Position numbers and translations under genes: made by a program. Of a DNA stretch of 64,000 nucleotides, positions 24,919 to 32,819 are shown piece after piece (positions within the stretch are counted from its first letter, which is position 1; each line of letters opens with the position of its first letter). The notes under the pieces were generated by a model. The model did not search any database. It saw nothing but the letters and a program-made list of their open reading frames with translations, and was not told where the DNA came from. Source of the DNA: Corynebacterium sp. J010B-136 (lineage in GTDB: Bacteria > Actinomycetota > Actinomycetes > Mycobacteriales > Mycobacteriaceae); the NCBI RefSeq assembly GCF_002967075.1, contig NZ_PUGE01000005.1:124001-188000 (forward strand), read 5' to 3'.

Positions 24919-25653
24919 TTACATATCCAAGATCTTTGGCAACACTTGTGCTGCTGTGTCTTCTAGCCATACCGAAGCTAAATCCGTAAGCTCGCTGCGC
25001 TGCGGGGATATCTCAATGATCGGTGTGCCTTGGCGGTGTGCAAGGGTCGGAAGTCCCGCTGCCGGCCATACGGAACCAGAGGTTCCCACGATGACTACTG
25101 CATCGGCCGCCCGAATATTCTCTTCTGCCTTTTGCCAATGGTCCTGCGGCAGGGACTCCCCAAACCACACCACGCCAGGGCGGATGGAACCGCCGCAGTC
25201 TTCGCACAGTGGTGGAGAGAGTCTTTCAACTGGGGTGTTCGGAAGCTCTATGTCGTGCGGGTAGGGAAGGTGGCAGGAGGAGCATCGAAAAGCGAAAAGC
25301 GATCCGTGAAGATGTGCAACGTCTCCGGATCCTGCTCGTTCGTGCAGGTTATCAATGTTTTGTGTCGTAACAGAAACTGTGCGGGATAAGTTAGCAATTG
25401 CCTTGTGTCCCGCATGCGGATCGGCTTTTCGCGCCAGATGTGCGCGCCACAAATACCACGCCCACATGGGCTCTGGATCCCGTTGCCATGCCTCAAGGGA
25501 AGCCATATCCTGTGGATTTACTTTTTCCCACAGCCCAGTACGCGCATCACGGAAGGTGTCCAGACCAGAATCGGCCGACATTCCGGCGCCGGTGAAAAAG
25601 TGCACGTGGGAGGCCGCATGAATGATCTCACTTGCTTGAGCCACGGTAGTCAT
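24919..25653 (-). CDS. cobB: NAD-dependent protein deacylase, class III sirtuin (CobB type)
   Basis: A 244-residue sirtuin. NAD motif FTGAGMSADSGLDTFRD, catalytic region TTQNIDNLHERAG and VAHLHGS, zinc cysteines CSSC and CEDC, then GVVWFGE and VGTSGSVWPAAGL. Tyr67-x-x-Arg70, in AWYLWRAHLA, is the YxxR pair that lets SIRT5 and E. coli CobB accept negatively charged succinyl and malonyl groups. It therefore likely acts as desuccinylase as well as deacetylase. It is divergent from the LOG gene with only 26 bases between starts. Confidence 0.9.
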   Translation of the reverse strand: MTTVAQASEIIHAASHVHFFTGAGMSADSGLDTFRDARTGLWEKVNPQDMASLEAWQRDPEPMWAWYLWRAHLARKADPHAGHKAIANLSRTVSVTTQNIDNLHERAGSGDVAHLHGSLFAFRCSSCHLPYPHDIELPNTPVERLSPPLCEDCGGSIRPGVVWFGESLPQDHWQKAEENIRAADAVVIVGTSGSVWPAAGLPTLAHRQGTPIIEISPQRSELTDLASVWLEDTAAQVLPKILDM

Positions 25654-25679
25654 GCCTGTCAGCTTATATGCTTTAAGGC

Positions 25680-26243
25680 ATGAAATCAGTCGCTATTTAT
25701 TGTGGATCTTCTATGGGAAGCTCCCCGCGGTATGCGGAGGTAGCCAAAGAAATGGGCGAGGAGCTGGCGCGTCGCAACCTGCGGGTCGTCTACGGCGGCG
25801 GCAATGTGGGGCTTATGGGCACGGTGGCTGATGCCGCGTTGGCTGCTGGTGGGGAAGTCGTCGGCGTTATTCCACGCCAGCTGATTAATCGGGAAATGGC
25901 GCACGCGGGGCTGACTGATTTAGAGGTGGTCGACACCATGGCGCAACGCAAAACCCGCATGGAAGAGCTTGCCGATGCCTTCGTCTGCCTGCCCGGCGGT
26001 GTTGGCACCTTGGAAGAAGTGGTGGAGGTGCTCACCATGCAGCAGCTTGGACACGTCCAAGGGCCGGTGGGATTGGTTAACGTCGATGGGTTTTGGGAAC
26101 CTTTCGTGCGCACCTTGGAGTCGATGGTGGCTTGTGGTTTTGTGCAATCCCGCTACATTGATGCCATAGCGTTATCTTCGGACCCAGCGGAGATTCTGGA
26201 CGAATTTGCTGGTTGGAGTCCAATTGGCGCCAAATGGAGCTGA
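25680..26243 (+). CDS. LOG family protein (cytokinin-type nucleotide phosphoribohydrolase)
   Basis: A 187-residue protein with the LOG signatures SVAIYCGSSMGSSP at the start, VYGGGNVGLMG, and the catalytic QRKTRMEELADAFVCLPGGVGTLEE. Family members hydrolyse N6-modified AMP to a free base and ribose 5-phosphate; many bacterial members were long mislabelled lysine decarboxylase. The natural substrate in corynebacteria is not obvious. It starts 26 bases from the divergent sirtuin gene, so the two share a promoter region. Confidence 0.9.
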   Translation: MKSVAIYCGSSMGSSPRYAEVAKEMGEELARRNLRVVYGGGNVGLMGTVADAALAAGGEVVGVIPRQLINREMAHAGLTDLEVVDTMAQRKTRMEELADAFVCLPGGVGTLEEVVEVLTMQQLGHVQGPVGLVNVDGFWEPFVRTLESMVACGFVQSRYIDAIALSSDPAEILDEFAGWSPIGAKWS

Positions 26244-26308
26244 TGTGGACACGCCACGCCGTGGATAAGGTGTGCACGCTGCATTATTGAAAGATAGACT
26301 TTGACGAT

Positions 26309-27970
26309 ATGAGTTCTGAGCACCAACCTGCTCGCGAGCCATCCTTATTGGATGCCTCCTGCGATAATTTTCTTGCAGACCTAGCGAAGCTAAGCCCAAC
26401 GGATGCAACCGAATGGGGCATCGAAGGCTACGAAGGCGACCTGCAGGACTTTTCTCCTGACTACTTCACCGCGGTTGCAGACCGTACCCGTGAGATGGTC
26501 GCGGACCTAGACGCGCTAGATGACAGCACCGATGAGTCCGACGATGATGACGATTTTGATGACGTAGATTATGTCACCGCAGCAGTCCTGCGTGACCGTT
26601 TGTGCCTGGAGCTGGACCTGCACCACCACGGTGAGGATATCCGCAATCTCAATAACATTGCCTCCCCGGTACAAACCATCCGCGACACCTTGCTGCTGAT
26701 GCCACACGACACCGCTGAGCAAAAAGACGCAATTCGCTCCCGGTTGTCTAAGGTCGAGGCATCGCTGCAGGGCTACCGCGAATCTTTGGTCGAGGCCGCG
26801 AACCAGGGCATGGTTCCACCTACCCGCCAGATCAATGAAGTTATCGGCCAGTGCAATGCGCTTGCCGATGCCTCCTCGATGCTCGACGAACTCGGCTTAG
26901 AAGAGGGCAACGCAGAGGTCGAATCCGCAAAGGCAGCTTTCGATGACTTCTCGGGCTGGCTTTCTGTAGAACTGCAGCCTTCTTCTGCCAATGAAGATGC
27001 TGTGGGACGAGATCGTTATGCCCGTTTCTCGAAGCTTTTCGTTGGCGATTCCGTTGACCTCGATGAAGCTTATGAGTGGGGTCTGCACCGACTGCAGGAA
27101 ATTCACGCTGAGCAGCTAAAGCTTGCTGAGGAGCTCTATGGTCCTGGCACCGCGCTGCGCACGGCGGTACGCAAGCTCAACGCCGATGAGCGCTACCAAT
27201 TGCACGGCACTGATGCGCTCGTGGAGTGGATGCAAGGCGTTGCCGACAAGGTCATCTCCGACCTCAACGGCACCTACTTTGATATCCCCGAGCAAATCCA
27301 AACTATTGAGTGCAAGATTGATCCAGCCGGCACTGGCGGCATCTTCTACACTCAGCCGACTGAGGACTTCTCCCGTCCCGGCCGTATGTGGTGGTCGGTT
27401 CCTGCAGGCCAGGAAATCTTCCACACTTGGCAAGAGCTGACCACCGTGCACCATGAGGGCGCGCCAGGTCACCACCTGCAGATTGGTACTGCGCTTTTGG
27501 AGCCGAACCTGAACTCCTGGCGTCGTAACGCCTGCTGGAATTCCGGACACGGCGAAGGCTGGGCCCTGTATGCCGAACAGCTCATGGCGGAGCTAGGCTA
27601 CCTCGAAGATCCTGGCTACCGCATGGGACTTTTGGATTCCCAGCGCCTGCGCGCTGCACGTGTAGTTGTAGATATCGGACTGCATTTGGGCAAGAAGACT
27701 CCGGACGGTTCTGGCATCTGGGATAAGGCACACATGAAATCTTTCATGCGTGAGAACACCGCCATGGATGACGCGAACCTTGCCTTCGAGGTTAATCGTT
27801 ATCTGGGCTGGCCAGGCCAAGCCCCAAGCTATGCGATCGGTGAGCGCCTGTGGGAAAAGACCCGCGATGACGCAATAGCCCAGGGCATGACTCCGCGCCA
27901 GTTCCACTCTGAGGCTCTAGCGTTGGGTTCTATCCCGATGTCGATTTTGCGTGAGGCCATCCTGGATTAA
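26309..27970 (+). CDS. DUF885 family protein, putative metallopeptidase
   Basis: A 553-residue DUF885 protein. The conserved metal-binding-like segment TTVHHEGAPGHHLQIGTA and the downstream GHGEGWALYAEQLMAELG are family marks and look like a gluzincin site (HE-x3-H and a distal glutamate). A very acidic stretch (Asp/Glu repeats) lies near residues 70-85. There is no signal peptide, so it is cytoplasmic. Function in the family is little known; peptidase activity is inferred. It is convergent with the HNH gene, with 22 bases between stops. Confidence 0.85.
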   Translation: MSSEHQPAREPSLLDASCDNFLADLAKLSPTDATEWGIEGYEGDLQDFSPDYFTAVADRTREMVADLDALDDSTDESDDDDDFDDVDYVTAAVLRDRLCLELDLHHHGEDIRNLNNIASPVQTIRDTLLLMPHDTAEQKDAIRSRLSKVEASLQGYRESLVEAANQGMVPPTRQINEVIGQCNALADASSMLDELGLEEGNAEVESAKAAFDDFSGWLSVELQPSSANEDAVGRDRYARFSKLFVGDSVDLDEAYEWGLHRLQEIHAEQLKLAEELYGPGTALRTAVRKLNADERYQLHGTDALVEWMQGVADKVISDLNGTYFDIPEQIQTIECKIDPAGTGGIFYTQPTEDFSRPGRMWWSVPAGQEIFHTWQELTTVHHEGAPGHHLQIGTALLEPNLNSWRRNACWNSGHGEGWALYAEQLMAELGYLEDPGYRMGLLDSQRLRAARVVVDIGLHLGKKTPDGSGIWDKAHMKSFMRENTAMDDANLAFEVNRYLGWPGQAPSYAIGERLWEKTRDDAIAQGMTPRQFHSEALALGSIPMSILREAILD

Positions 27971-27992
27971 TTCGTCAATTTTGCGAAATCCT

Positions 27993-29627
27993 TTAAAAGG
28001 GTGGTTCTTCGGCCGTGGCGTTTTCTTTCTTCTTGCGCCACGGCCGTTTCCAATTGCGCGGTAGGCGGCATGCGGCTTGAGCTTTGTATTTGAATTCTTC
28101 TAGCAGATTTTCCGGTACAAGGTTTGCGAGTCTGTCGACTTGTTCCTGAACCCTGCGCTCGATTTCTTCCTTTTCAGCCGCGACTAGCTTCTTATGCACT
28201 CGCACCCACCCCGCGATGTCATCTGGTGGGGTGAAGTTGAGCCCCATGATGTTTGCGGCTTCGATGAGCATGAATACGTTGGGGCTAATCGTCTGCGGAA
28301 ACGGTTTGGTGAAGTCACCTTCGCGAAGCCAAGCTTGGGCAAGTTTGACATCATCGACCCAGGTTTCATCCGTGAGGTCTTGTAGCTCCTGCTCGCGCTT
28401 ATCTGCAGCGGCGCGCTCGTGATACCAGTCATCGATTTCTTGGGCCTGCTCGTGCGCGCGTTCCTGCGCATTTTTGCGCCGAGCGACAATCTTTTGAGCG
28501 AAAGTCTGCAGCCAATTCTTCGCCCCGCGCCCAATCGGGCCATCCTGCGCGGAATCCGAGACCCAGGTTCCATCTTCGAAAATCCAGTAAATGATGTCTG
28601 AGATAGGGTCGACGATGTAATGCGCACGAGTATCGGTCTTGACGTTGTGGTGGTGTTGGCACAGTGCGAACAAGTTTGACGGCGAGGTCGGACCACTCTC
28701 ATCAAAGTTGTGGCGATGGTCGAGCTGGCAGTGCTGGGCTGGTACTGAACATCCAGGCCAGCGGCAGGTGCCGTCGCGTCCTTCGACGAAGGTGCGGATG
28801 GCATCCGTTGGCCGGTAGCTATCGGTTTCTGCAGTGGCAGCGGCGTCCATGTCGATGATGGTCGCGTCTTCCCGAAGCCGCTCGACGGTTTCTGGCCCGA
28901 CCCAACCCACGCCCTGCAGGTACGCCGGTACCCCCTCGAGATCCTTTGCGGTAAATAACACGAGCTTGGTCTGAACCTGTTTGGCGTCAAGCTCCCCAGA
29001 TAAGATTTTGAGAATTGCTTCAGCACGACTGATGCCTAATTCTCGCGCAGTGGCCTTCACGCTGTCGTGAGCTGCCTCGATTTCTTCGTGTGGGGCTTCA
29101 ATAGTAAGCGATGAGGCGTTTGCGCTCACCTGGGTTTTGGTGAATCGTCGTTGTGGGCGTGGGTCTTTAACGGGAATACGGTCATCGAATTCGGCGACCA
29201 TTTGGCGCACTCGTTGCCCAATGTTTCTTGGGCTGGGCAATTGTTGGTTGGCAGTACGTGGGGTGAGATAACTGGTTATTTTGGCATCCAGCTCGGTCAT
29301 CACCTCTGGTTCGGGAGTTGCACCAAGCTTTGATAAAGCAGTGTCGATTGCAATAATTCGGGGAAAATCTAAATGCCAGTGAGTTGTAATGGCCTTATGG
29401 AGTTGCGGTAATTCAGTGGTTAAGCGCTGTAAAGCGACCAGGATTTTAATAACGTTATCGGCTGATTGGCCCGCGTGACGAGCATATTTTTCGCTAACTA
29501 ATTCGCTATCTTCTTCGAAGTCTGGAATGAGCTTTAACCAAGCTTCATACTCCATGCTGCGGGCGGTGGAATAAAGTTGGGATAGTGGATTCTCTGGATT
29601 GTTGACTGCATAGAAACACGTACTCAT
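27993..29627 (-). CDS. DUF222 / HNH endonuclease domain protein (13E12 type)
   Basis: About 544 residues. The first 250 residues form the DUF222 region; an HNH nuclease domain follows, with CRWPGCSVPAQHCQLDH, NFDESGPTSPSNLFALCQHHH. The two cysteines and histidines would hold zinc and the catalytic metal. The tail is rich in charged coiled-coil-like residues. Such proteins form repeated families in mycobacteria and corynebacteria, and their role is unknown. ATG 29627 is preferred over an upstream TTG at 29642. No repeats or mobile-element genes lie next to it. Confidence 0.85.
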   Translation of the reverse strand: MSTCFYAVNNPENPLSQLYSTARSMEYEAWLKLIPDFEEDSELVSEKYARHAGQSADNVIKILVALQRLTTELPQLHKAITTHWHLDFPRIIAIDTALSKLGATPEPEVMTELDAKITSYLTPRTANQQLPSPRNIGQRVRQMVAEFDDRIPVKDPRPQRRFTKTQVSANASSLTIEAPHEEIEAAHDSVKATARELGISRAEAILKILSGELDAKQVQTKLVLFTAKDLEGVPAYLQGVGWVGPETVERLREDATIIDMDAAATAETDSYRPTDAIRTFVEGRDGTCRWPGCSVPAQHCQLDHRHNFDESGPTSPSNLFALCQHHHNVKTDTRAHYIVDPISDIIYWIFEDGTWVSDSAQDGPIGRGAKNWLQTFAQKIVARRKNAQERAHEQAQEIDDWYHERAAADKREQELQDLTDETWVDDVKLAQAWLREGDFTKPFPQTISPNVFMLIEAANIMGLNFTPPDDIAGWVRVHKKLVAAEKEEIERRVQEQVDRLANLVPENLLEEFKYKAQAACRLPRNWKRPWRKKKENATAEEPPF

Positions 29628-29741
29628 CGCATATCCGTTCAACTAGAACACATTTTCTAAACATGATGATATAGCCCTTCTGGCTTTCCGTCTAGTCGAA
29701 CAAAGTAACGAAATTAAAACGTTTACACTTACCCTCAGGTG

Positions 29742-30359
29742 TTAGGCGGTGAGGATTTGTTCAATGCCGAGTCCGATGCCGAGCGCAATTAAGACGATGC
29801 CAGATAGAATCCGCACGGTATTGGCAACTTTGGGACGGTTGGCCAAGACGGTGGCTGCGCCATATCCGACGGCCAGGTAAACCGCCGCGCAACCAATGAT
29901 GTGGATAAAGCCTAAGACTAAAATCTGCGCGCCAACCGGTAGTGCGGCTGCCTGGCTGGTGAATTGAGGCAATAATGCCAGGAAAAACAAGTAGGTCTTG
30001 GGGTTGAGCGGGTTAATTCCCATGTCTTTGACAAATAGGCGGGTGCCGGATGCTGGTGCCACATTCATCTTCATCTGGGCCGAGGGTGCTTGCCGCAAGG
30101 TTTGCACGCCCAGCCATACCATGTAAGCCGCGCCGGCTAGGGTGAGTACAAGCATTGCGGTATCGGATGCGGTCATAATCACCGCCACGCCAGCGGCCAC
30201 AATCAATGTCGCGGTGACATGCCCGCCGAGCGCGCCTCCCACGGCCCAGCGCATTTGTGGTTTACCGGAAATGCCGGAAGCGATGATGTGCGCCCAGTCC
30301 ACGCCGGGGGTCAGTGCCAGCAAGATTGAGACCGACCAAAACGCTGCTCCAGCGACCAA
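29742..30359 (-). CDS. LysE/RhtB family amino-acid exporter
   Basis: A 205-residue membrane protein with about six helices, of the LysE superfamily (ILLALTPGVDWAHIIASG near the start, INPLNPKTYLFFLALLPQF mid-protein). These export basic or branched amino acids or other small metabolites. The start is uncertain: AAAGGAG lies at a good distance from an ATG just upstream that is out of frame, whereas the frame itself opens with TTG 30359. It is divergent from the Lrp-type regulator, the usual arrangement for amino-acid export pairs. Confidence 0.82.
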   Translation of the reverse strand: MVAGAAFWSVSILLALTPGVDWAHIIASGISGKPQMRWAVGGALGGHVTATLIVAAGVAVIMTASDTAMLVLTLAGAAYMVWLGVQTLRQAPSAQMKMNVAPASGTRLFVKDMGINPLNPKTYLFFLALLPQFTSQAAALPVGAQILVLGFIHIIGCAAVYLAVGYGAATVLANRPKVANTVRILSGIVLIALGIGLGIEQILTA

Positions 30360-30472
30360 TCCATCAGAAATTTTCTCCTTTGAAGCGTATCAGATGGAAA
30401 TATTTCGCCCCAATCATCTCAATTGCTTAAATCTTCTTGAAAGAATTTCAGATCTTTGGAAGATTATTTCCC

Positions 30473-30955
30473 ATGGACGCTATAGATATGAAGATTCTTT
30501 CAATTTTAGGTAGGCATGGGCGCGCGACGATGACAGATATTGCCGCGGAATTAAACCTCAGCCTCTCAGCTTGTCATCGACGATTCCGGGATTTAGAGGC
30601 TTCCGGCGTTATAGATGGCTTTACTGTTCGCGCCGATTTGGATCGGCTGGGGATGCCCTTTGAGGCTCTCGTCTTTGTGAATATGGTTGCTGGTGATTCG
30701 ACAGTAGTTACTGACTTTGAAAAGGCAGTGAGAGAGATTCCCAATGTGATTCAGGCTTATCGGTTGTTCGGGCAGCCGGACTATCAGCTGCATATCGCGG
30801 CGGAGTCTAAAAAGGCTTTTCAGCAGCTTTACGATGAAGTCTTGTCGCAGCTTCCCGGCATTCGTCGATTAACCTCGACGCTTATTATGAGCACGGTGGT
30901 GCCGCATCAGATGCCGCAGCCACTTTTAGGAGGTTTTACCCCGGCCACGAAATAA
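30473..30955 (+). CDS. Lrp/AsnC family transcriptional regulator
   Basis: A 160-residue regulator. The DNA-binding part (MDAIDMKILSILGRHGRATMTDIAAELNLS...) is joined to a RAM ligand domain from about residue 65. A TTG at 30437 extends the frame but ATG 30473 gives the standard N-terminus. It probably senses an amino acid and controls the divergent LysE-type exporter, as Lrp controls brnFE in C. glutamicum. Its last 30 bases overlap the convergent AbrB-like gene. Confidence 0.9.
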   Translation: MDAIDMKILSILGRHGRATMTDIAAELNLSLSACHRRFRDLEASGVIDGFTVRADLDRLGMPFEALVFVNMVAGDSTVVTDFEKAVREIPNVIQAYRLFGQPDYQLHIAAESKKAFQQLYDEVLSQLPGIRRLTSTLIMSTVVPHQMPQPLLGGFTPATK

Positions 30956-31981
30956 GAACCGGAGAATCTGCGGCAGGTAGGCCGCGACGGTGAGTACCAA
31001 GATGAGGCGGATGATCTGTAGGGAGACCACAATTGGGCCGGCGCCGCCTTCGGAGGAAAGTGCCAAGACAGTTTCAAGGGCACCGGGGCTGGTGGCGAGG
31101 TAAGCCTCGAAGTAGGTGATGTCGAAGACCGCCATGACCGGCACAGCGAGGGTCGCGCAGGAGCCCAAGATGAGTGCGATGAGCCCAAAGGTGGCCGGTA
31201 GCTGGCGTCCAAAGTGGCGCAGCGTGGGCATCGACAAGCCACCGCCGCAGACCCAGCCGATGGACAAGAAAGCAAGGATGCGGAAGATTTCGAGTGGCTG
31301 CATGGTGACATCGTCAGGAAGTAAGAAAGACACCAGCACGGTGAGTACAACTGGTCCCATGACGGAGGCGACGGGGATGCGCAGCTTTTTGCCCAAAGGT
31401 TCTCCGAATGCTGCAATCGCGATGATCAAAAGTATTACCCACCATTGCGTATTCGCGTGGAGTGAGGCATCGGTATCGCCGGAGGGGTGCGGCATGAACG
31501 TCACTAACAGCGGCAAACTGACGGAGACGCACAACAGGCGTAGATACTGTGTGAGGGCGACGTAGCGGAAGTTGGCGCCTAATTCATCGGCAAGCGGCGG
31601 CATCATCGATGCACCACCTGGCAGCAGGGAAAGCACACCGGTCTCGCGGGAAATCGCACCCTTTTGCATCTTGGCCAGCAATAGGCCGCCGACCATGCAA
31701 AATGCGATGGAGGCGATGCCAACGGCGATGCCCATGGGGACGTATTTGATGAGCTGGCTTGCCGATGACAGCGTCAACGGCACTGCCGCCATAATTCCAA
31801 TGAACCCGCGTGAGATGCCATAGAAGTGCTTGTTGACCGGCATGTCGCGTTGCGAAATCAGCGCCGCGGCACCCGATGCCACAATAGCTGCGAGAATCCA
31901 TGCGGCTGGCACATTGAGCCAGTCAAATAGAAAGCCCAGCACCACTGATGCCGGGACCACAACTAACCAGCGGAAATCCAT
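30926..31981 (-). CDS. AbrB family (duplicated domain) membrane transporter
   Basis: A 351-residue membrane protein with two similar halves of about five helices. WLNVPAAWILAAIVASGAAAL in the first half and GEPLGKKLRIPVASVMGPVVLTVL in the second are the repeated motif of the AbrB duplication family. Members are sometimes misnamed ammonia monooxygenase and are presumed permeases. The substrate is unknown. It overlaps the Lrp gene tail to tail by 30 bases and starts 64 bases from the divergent TSUP gene. Confidence 0.8.
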   Translation of the reverse strand: MDFRWLVVVPASVVLGFLFDWLNVPAAWILAAIVASGAAALISQRDMPVNKHFYGISRGFIGIMAAVPLTLSSASQLIKYVPMGIAVGIASIAFCMVGGLLLAKMQKGAISRETGVLSLLPGGASMMPPLADELGANFRYVALTQYLRLLCVSVSLPLLVTFMPHPSGDTDASLHANTQWWVILLIIAIAAFGEPLGKKLRIPVASVMGPVVLTVLVSFLLPDDVTMQPLEIFRILAFLSIGWVCGGGLSMPTLRHFGRQLPATFGLIALILGSCATLAVPVMAVFDITYFEAYLATSPGALETVLALSSEGGAGPIVVSLQIIRLILVLTVAAYLPQILRFLFRGRGKTS

Positions 31982-32045
31982 GTGCCTGCCTTAATTATTG
32001 GCGTATCCGAGACTCTCTAGGGTATCACCGGTTTATAGTAATGCC

Positions 32046-32816
32046 ATGGAACTAGAGCTTGCGCAGTGGGCGTTTTTGTTGGGCGGCGCCGCAGTTGCCG
32101 GCTGGGTGGATGCTGTTATCGGTGGCGGGGGACTAGTGCTTATCCCGTTGATCATGGCGGTGATTCCCGGAGTAGCCCCTGCGACGGCGCTGGCGACTAA
32201 TAAGCTAGCTGCGGTATCGGGCACGGCATCAGCGGCATTCACGCTGATGCGCACGGTGCAGCCACCGATGAAAGAGACCTTAAAACTAGGGCTCATCGCG
32301 GGTATTGCCTCCGGCGTCGGTGCGCTTGCGGCGACGCTGATGCAAGAAGAATTCATGCGCCCGCTGATTATCGTGCTGCTGCTTGCAGTGGGTACCTTCG
32401 TGGCATTCAAACCATCGTTTGGCACCGGCAACTCTGATGGCGTGCGCGGTGGTTGGCGCACGTGGGCAGCCCTTGCGGCCTGCGCTGGTATTGGATTCTA
32501 CGATGGCATCTTTGGTCCGGGTACCGGCATGTTCCTCATCATGAGCTTTACAGCTATCTTCTCGCAGAATTTCATTAAATCTGCGGCCATGGCCAAGGTG
32601 GTCAACACCGCGACCAACCTCGGCGGGCTCGCCACCTTCATCATCGGAGGGCACGTGTGGTGGACGCTAGGCATCGCACTAGCTATCGCGAATATCGCTG
32701 GTGCGCAACTGGGAGCCCGCACGGTCCTTGGCGGCGGAACGAAGCTGGTGCGCTACGCACTATTGACCCTCGTTGTGGTGATGTCCGTGAACCTCGCCTG
32801 GCAGCAGTGGTTTTAG
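32046..32816 (+). CDS. TauE/SafE (TSUP) family anion permease
   Basis: About 256 residues, eight helices. The family marks GWVDAVIGGGGLVLIPLI and GFYDGIFGPGTGMFL, one in each half, are clear. TSUP proteins move sulfite, sulfoacetate or other organosulfur anions. ATG 32046 is chosen; a longer frame from TTG 31998 lacks family likeness. It is convergent with hrpB, with three bases between stops. The substrate is not shown by the neighbours. Confidence 0.87.
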   Translation: MELELAQWAFLLGGAAVAGWVDAVIGGGGLVLIPLIMAVIPGVAPATALATNKLAAVSGTASAAFTLMRTVQPPMKETLKLGLIAGIASGVGALAATLMQEEFMRPLIIVLLLAVGTFVAFKPSFGTGNSDGVRGGWRTWAALAACAGIGFYDGIFGPGTGMFLIMSFTAIFSQNFIKSAAMAKVVNTATNLGGLATFIIGGHVWWTLGIALAIANIAGAQLGARTVLGGGTKLVRYALLTLVVVMSVNLAWQQWF

Positions 32817-32819
32817 AGA

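Noticed and set aside
27993..29627. HNH protein as a homing or mobile element
   Set aside because: No flanking repeats, split host gene or transposition genes. DUF222-HNH proteins are common resident genes in actinobacteria.
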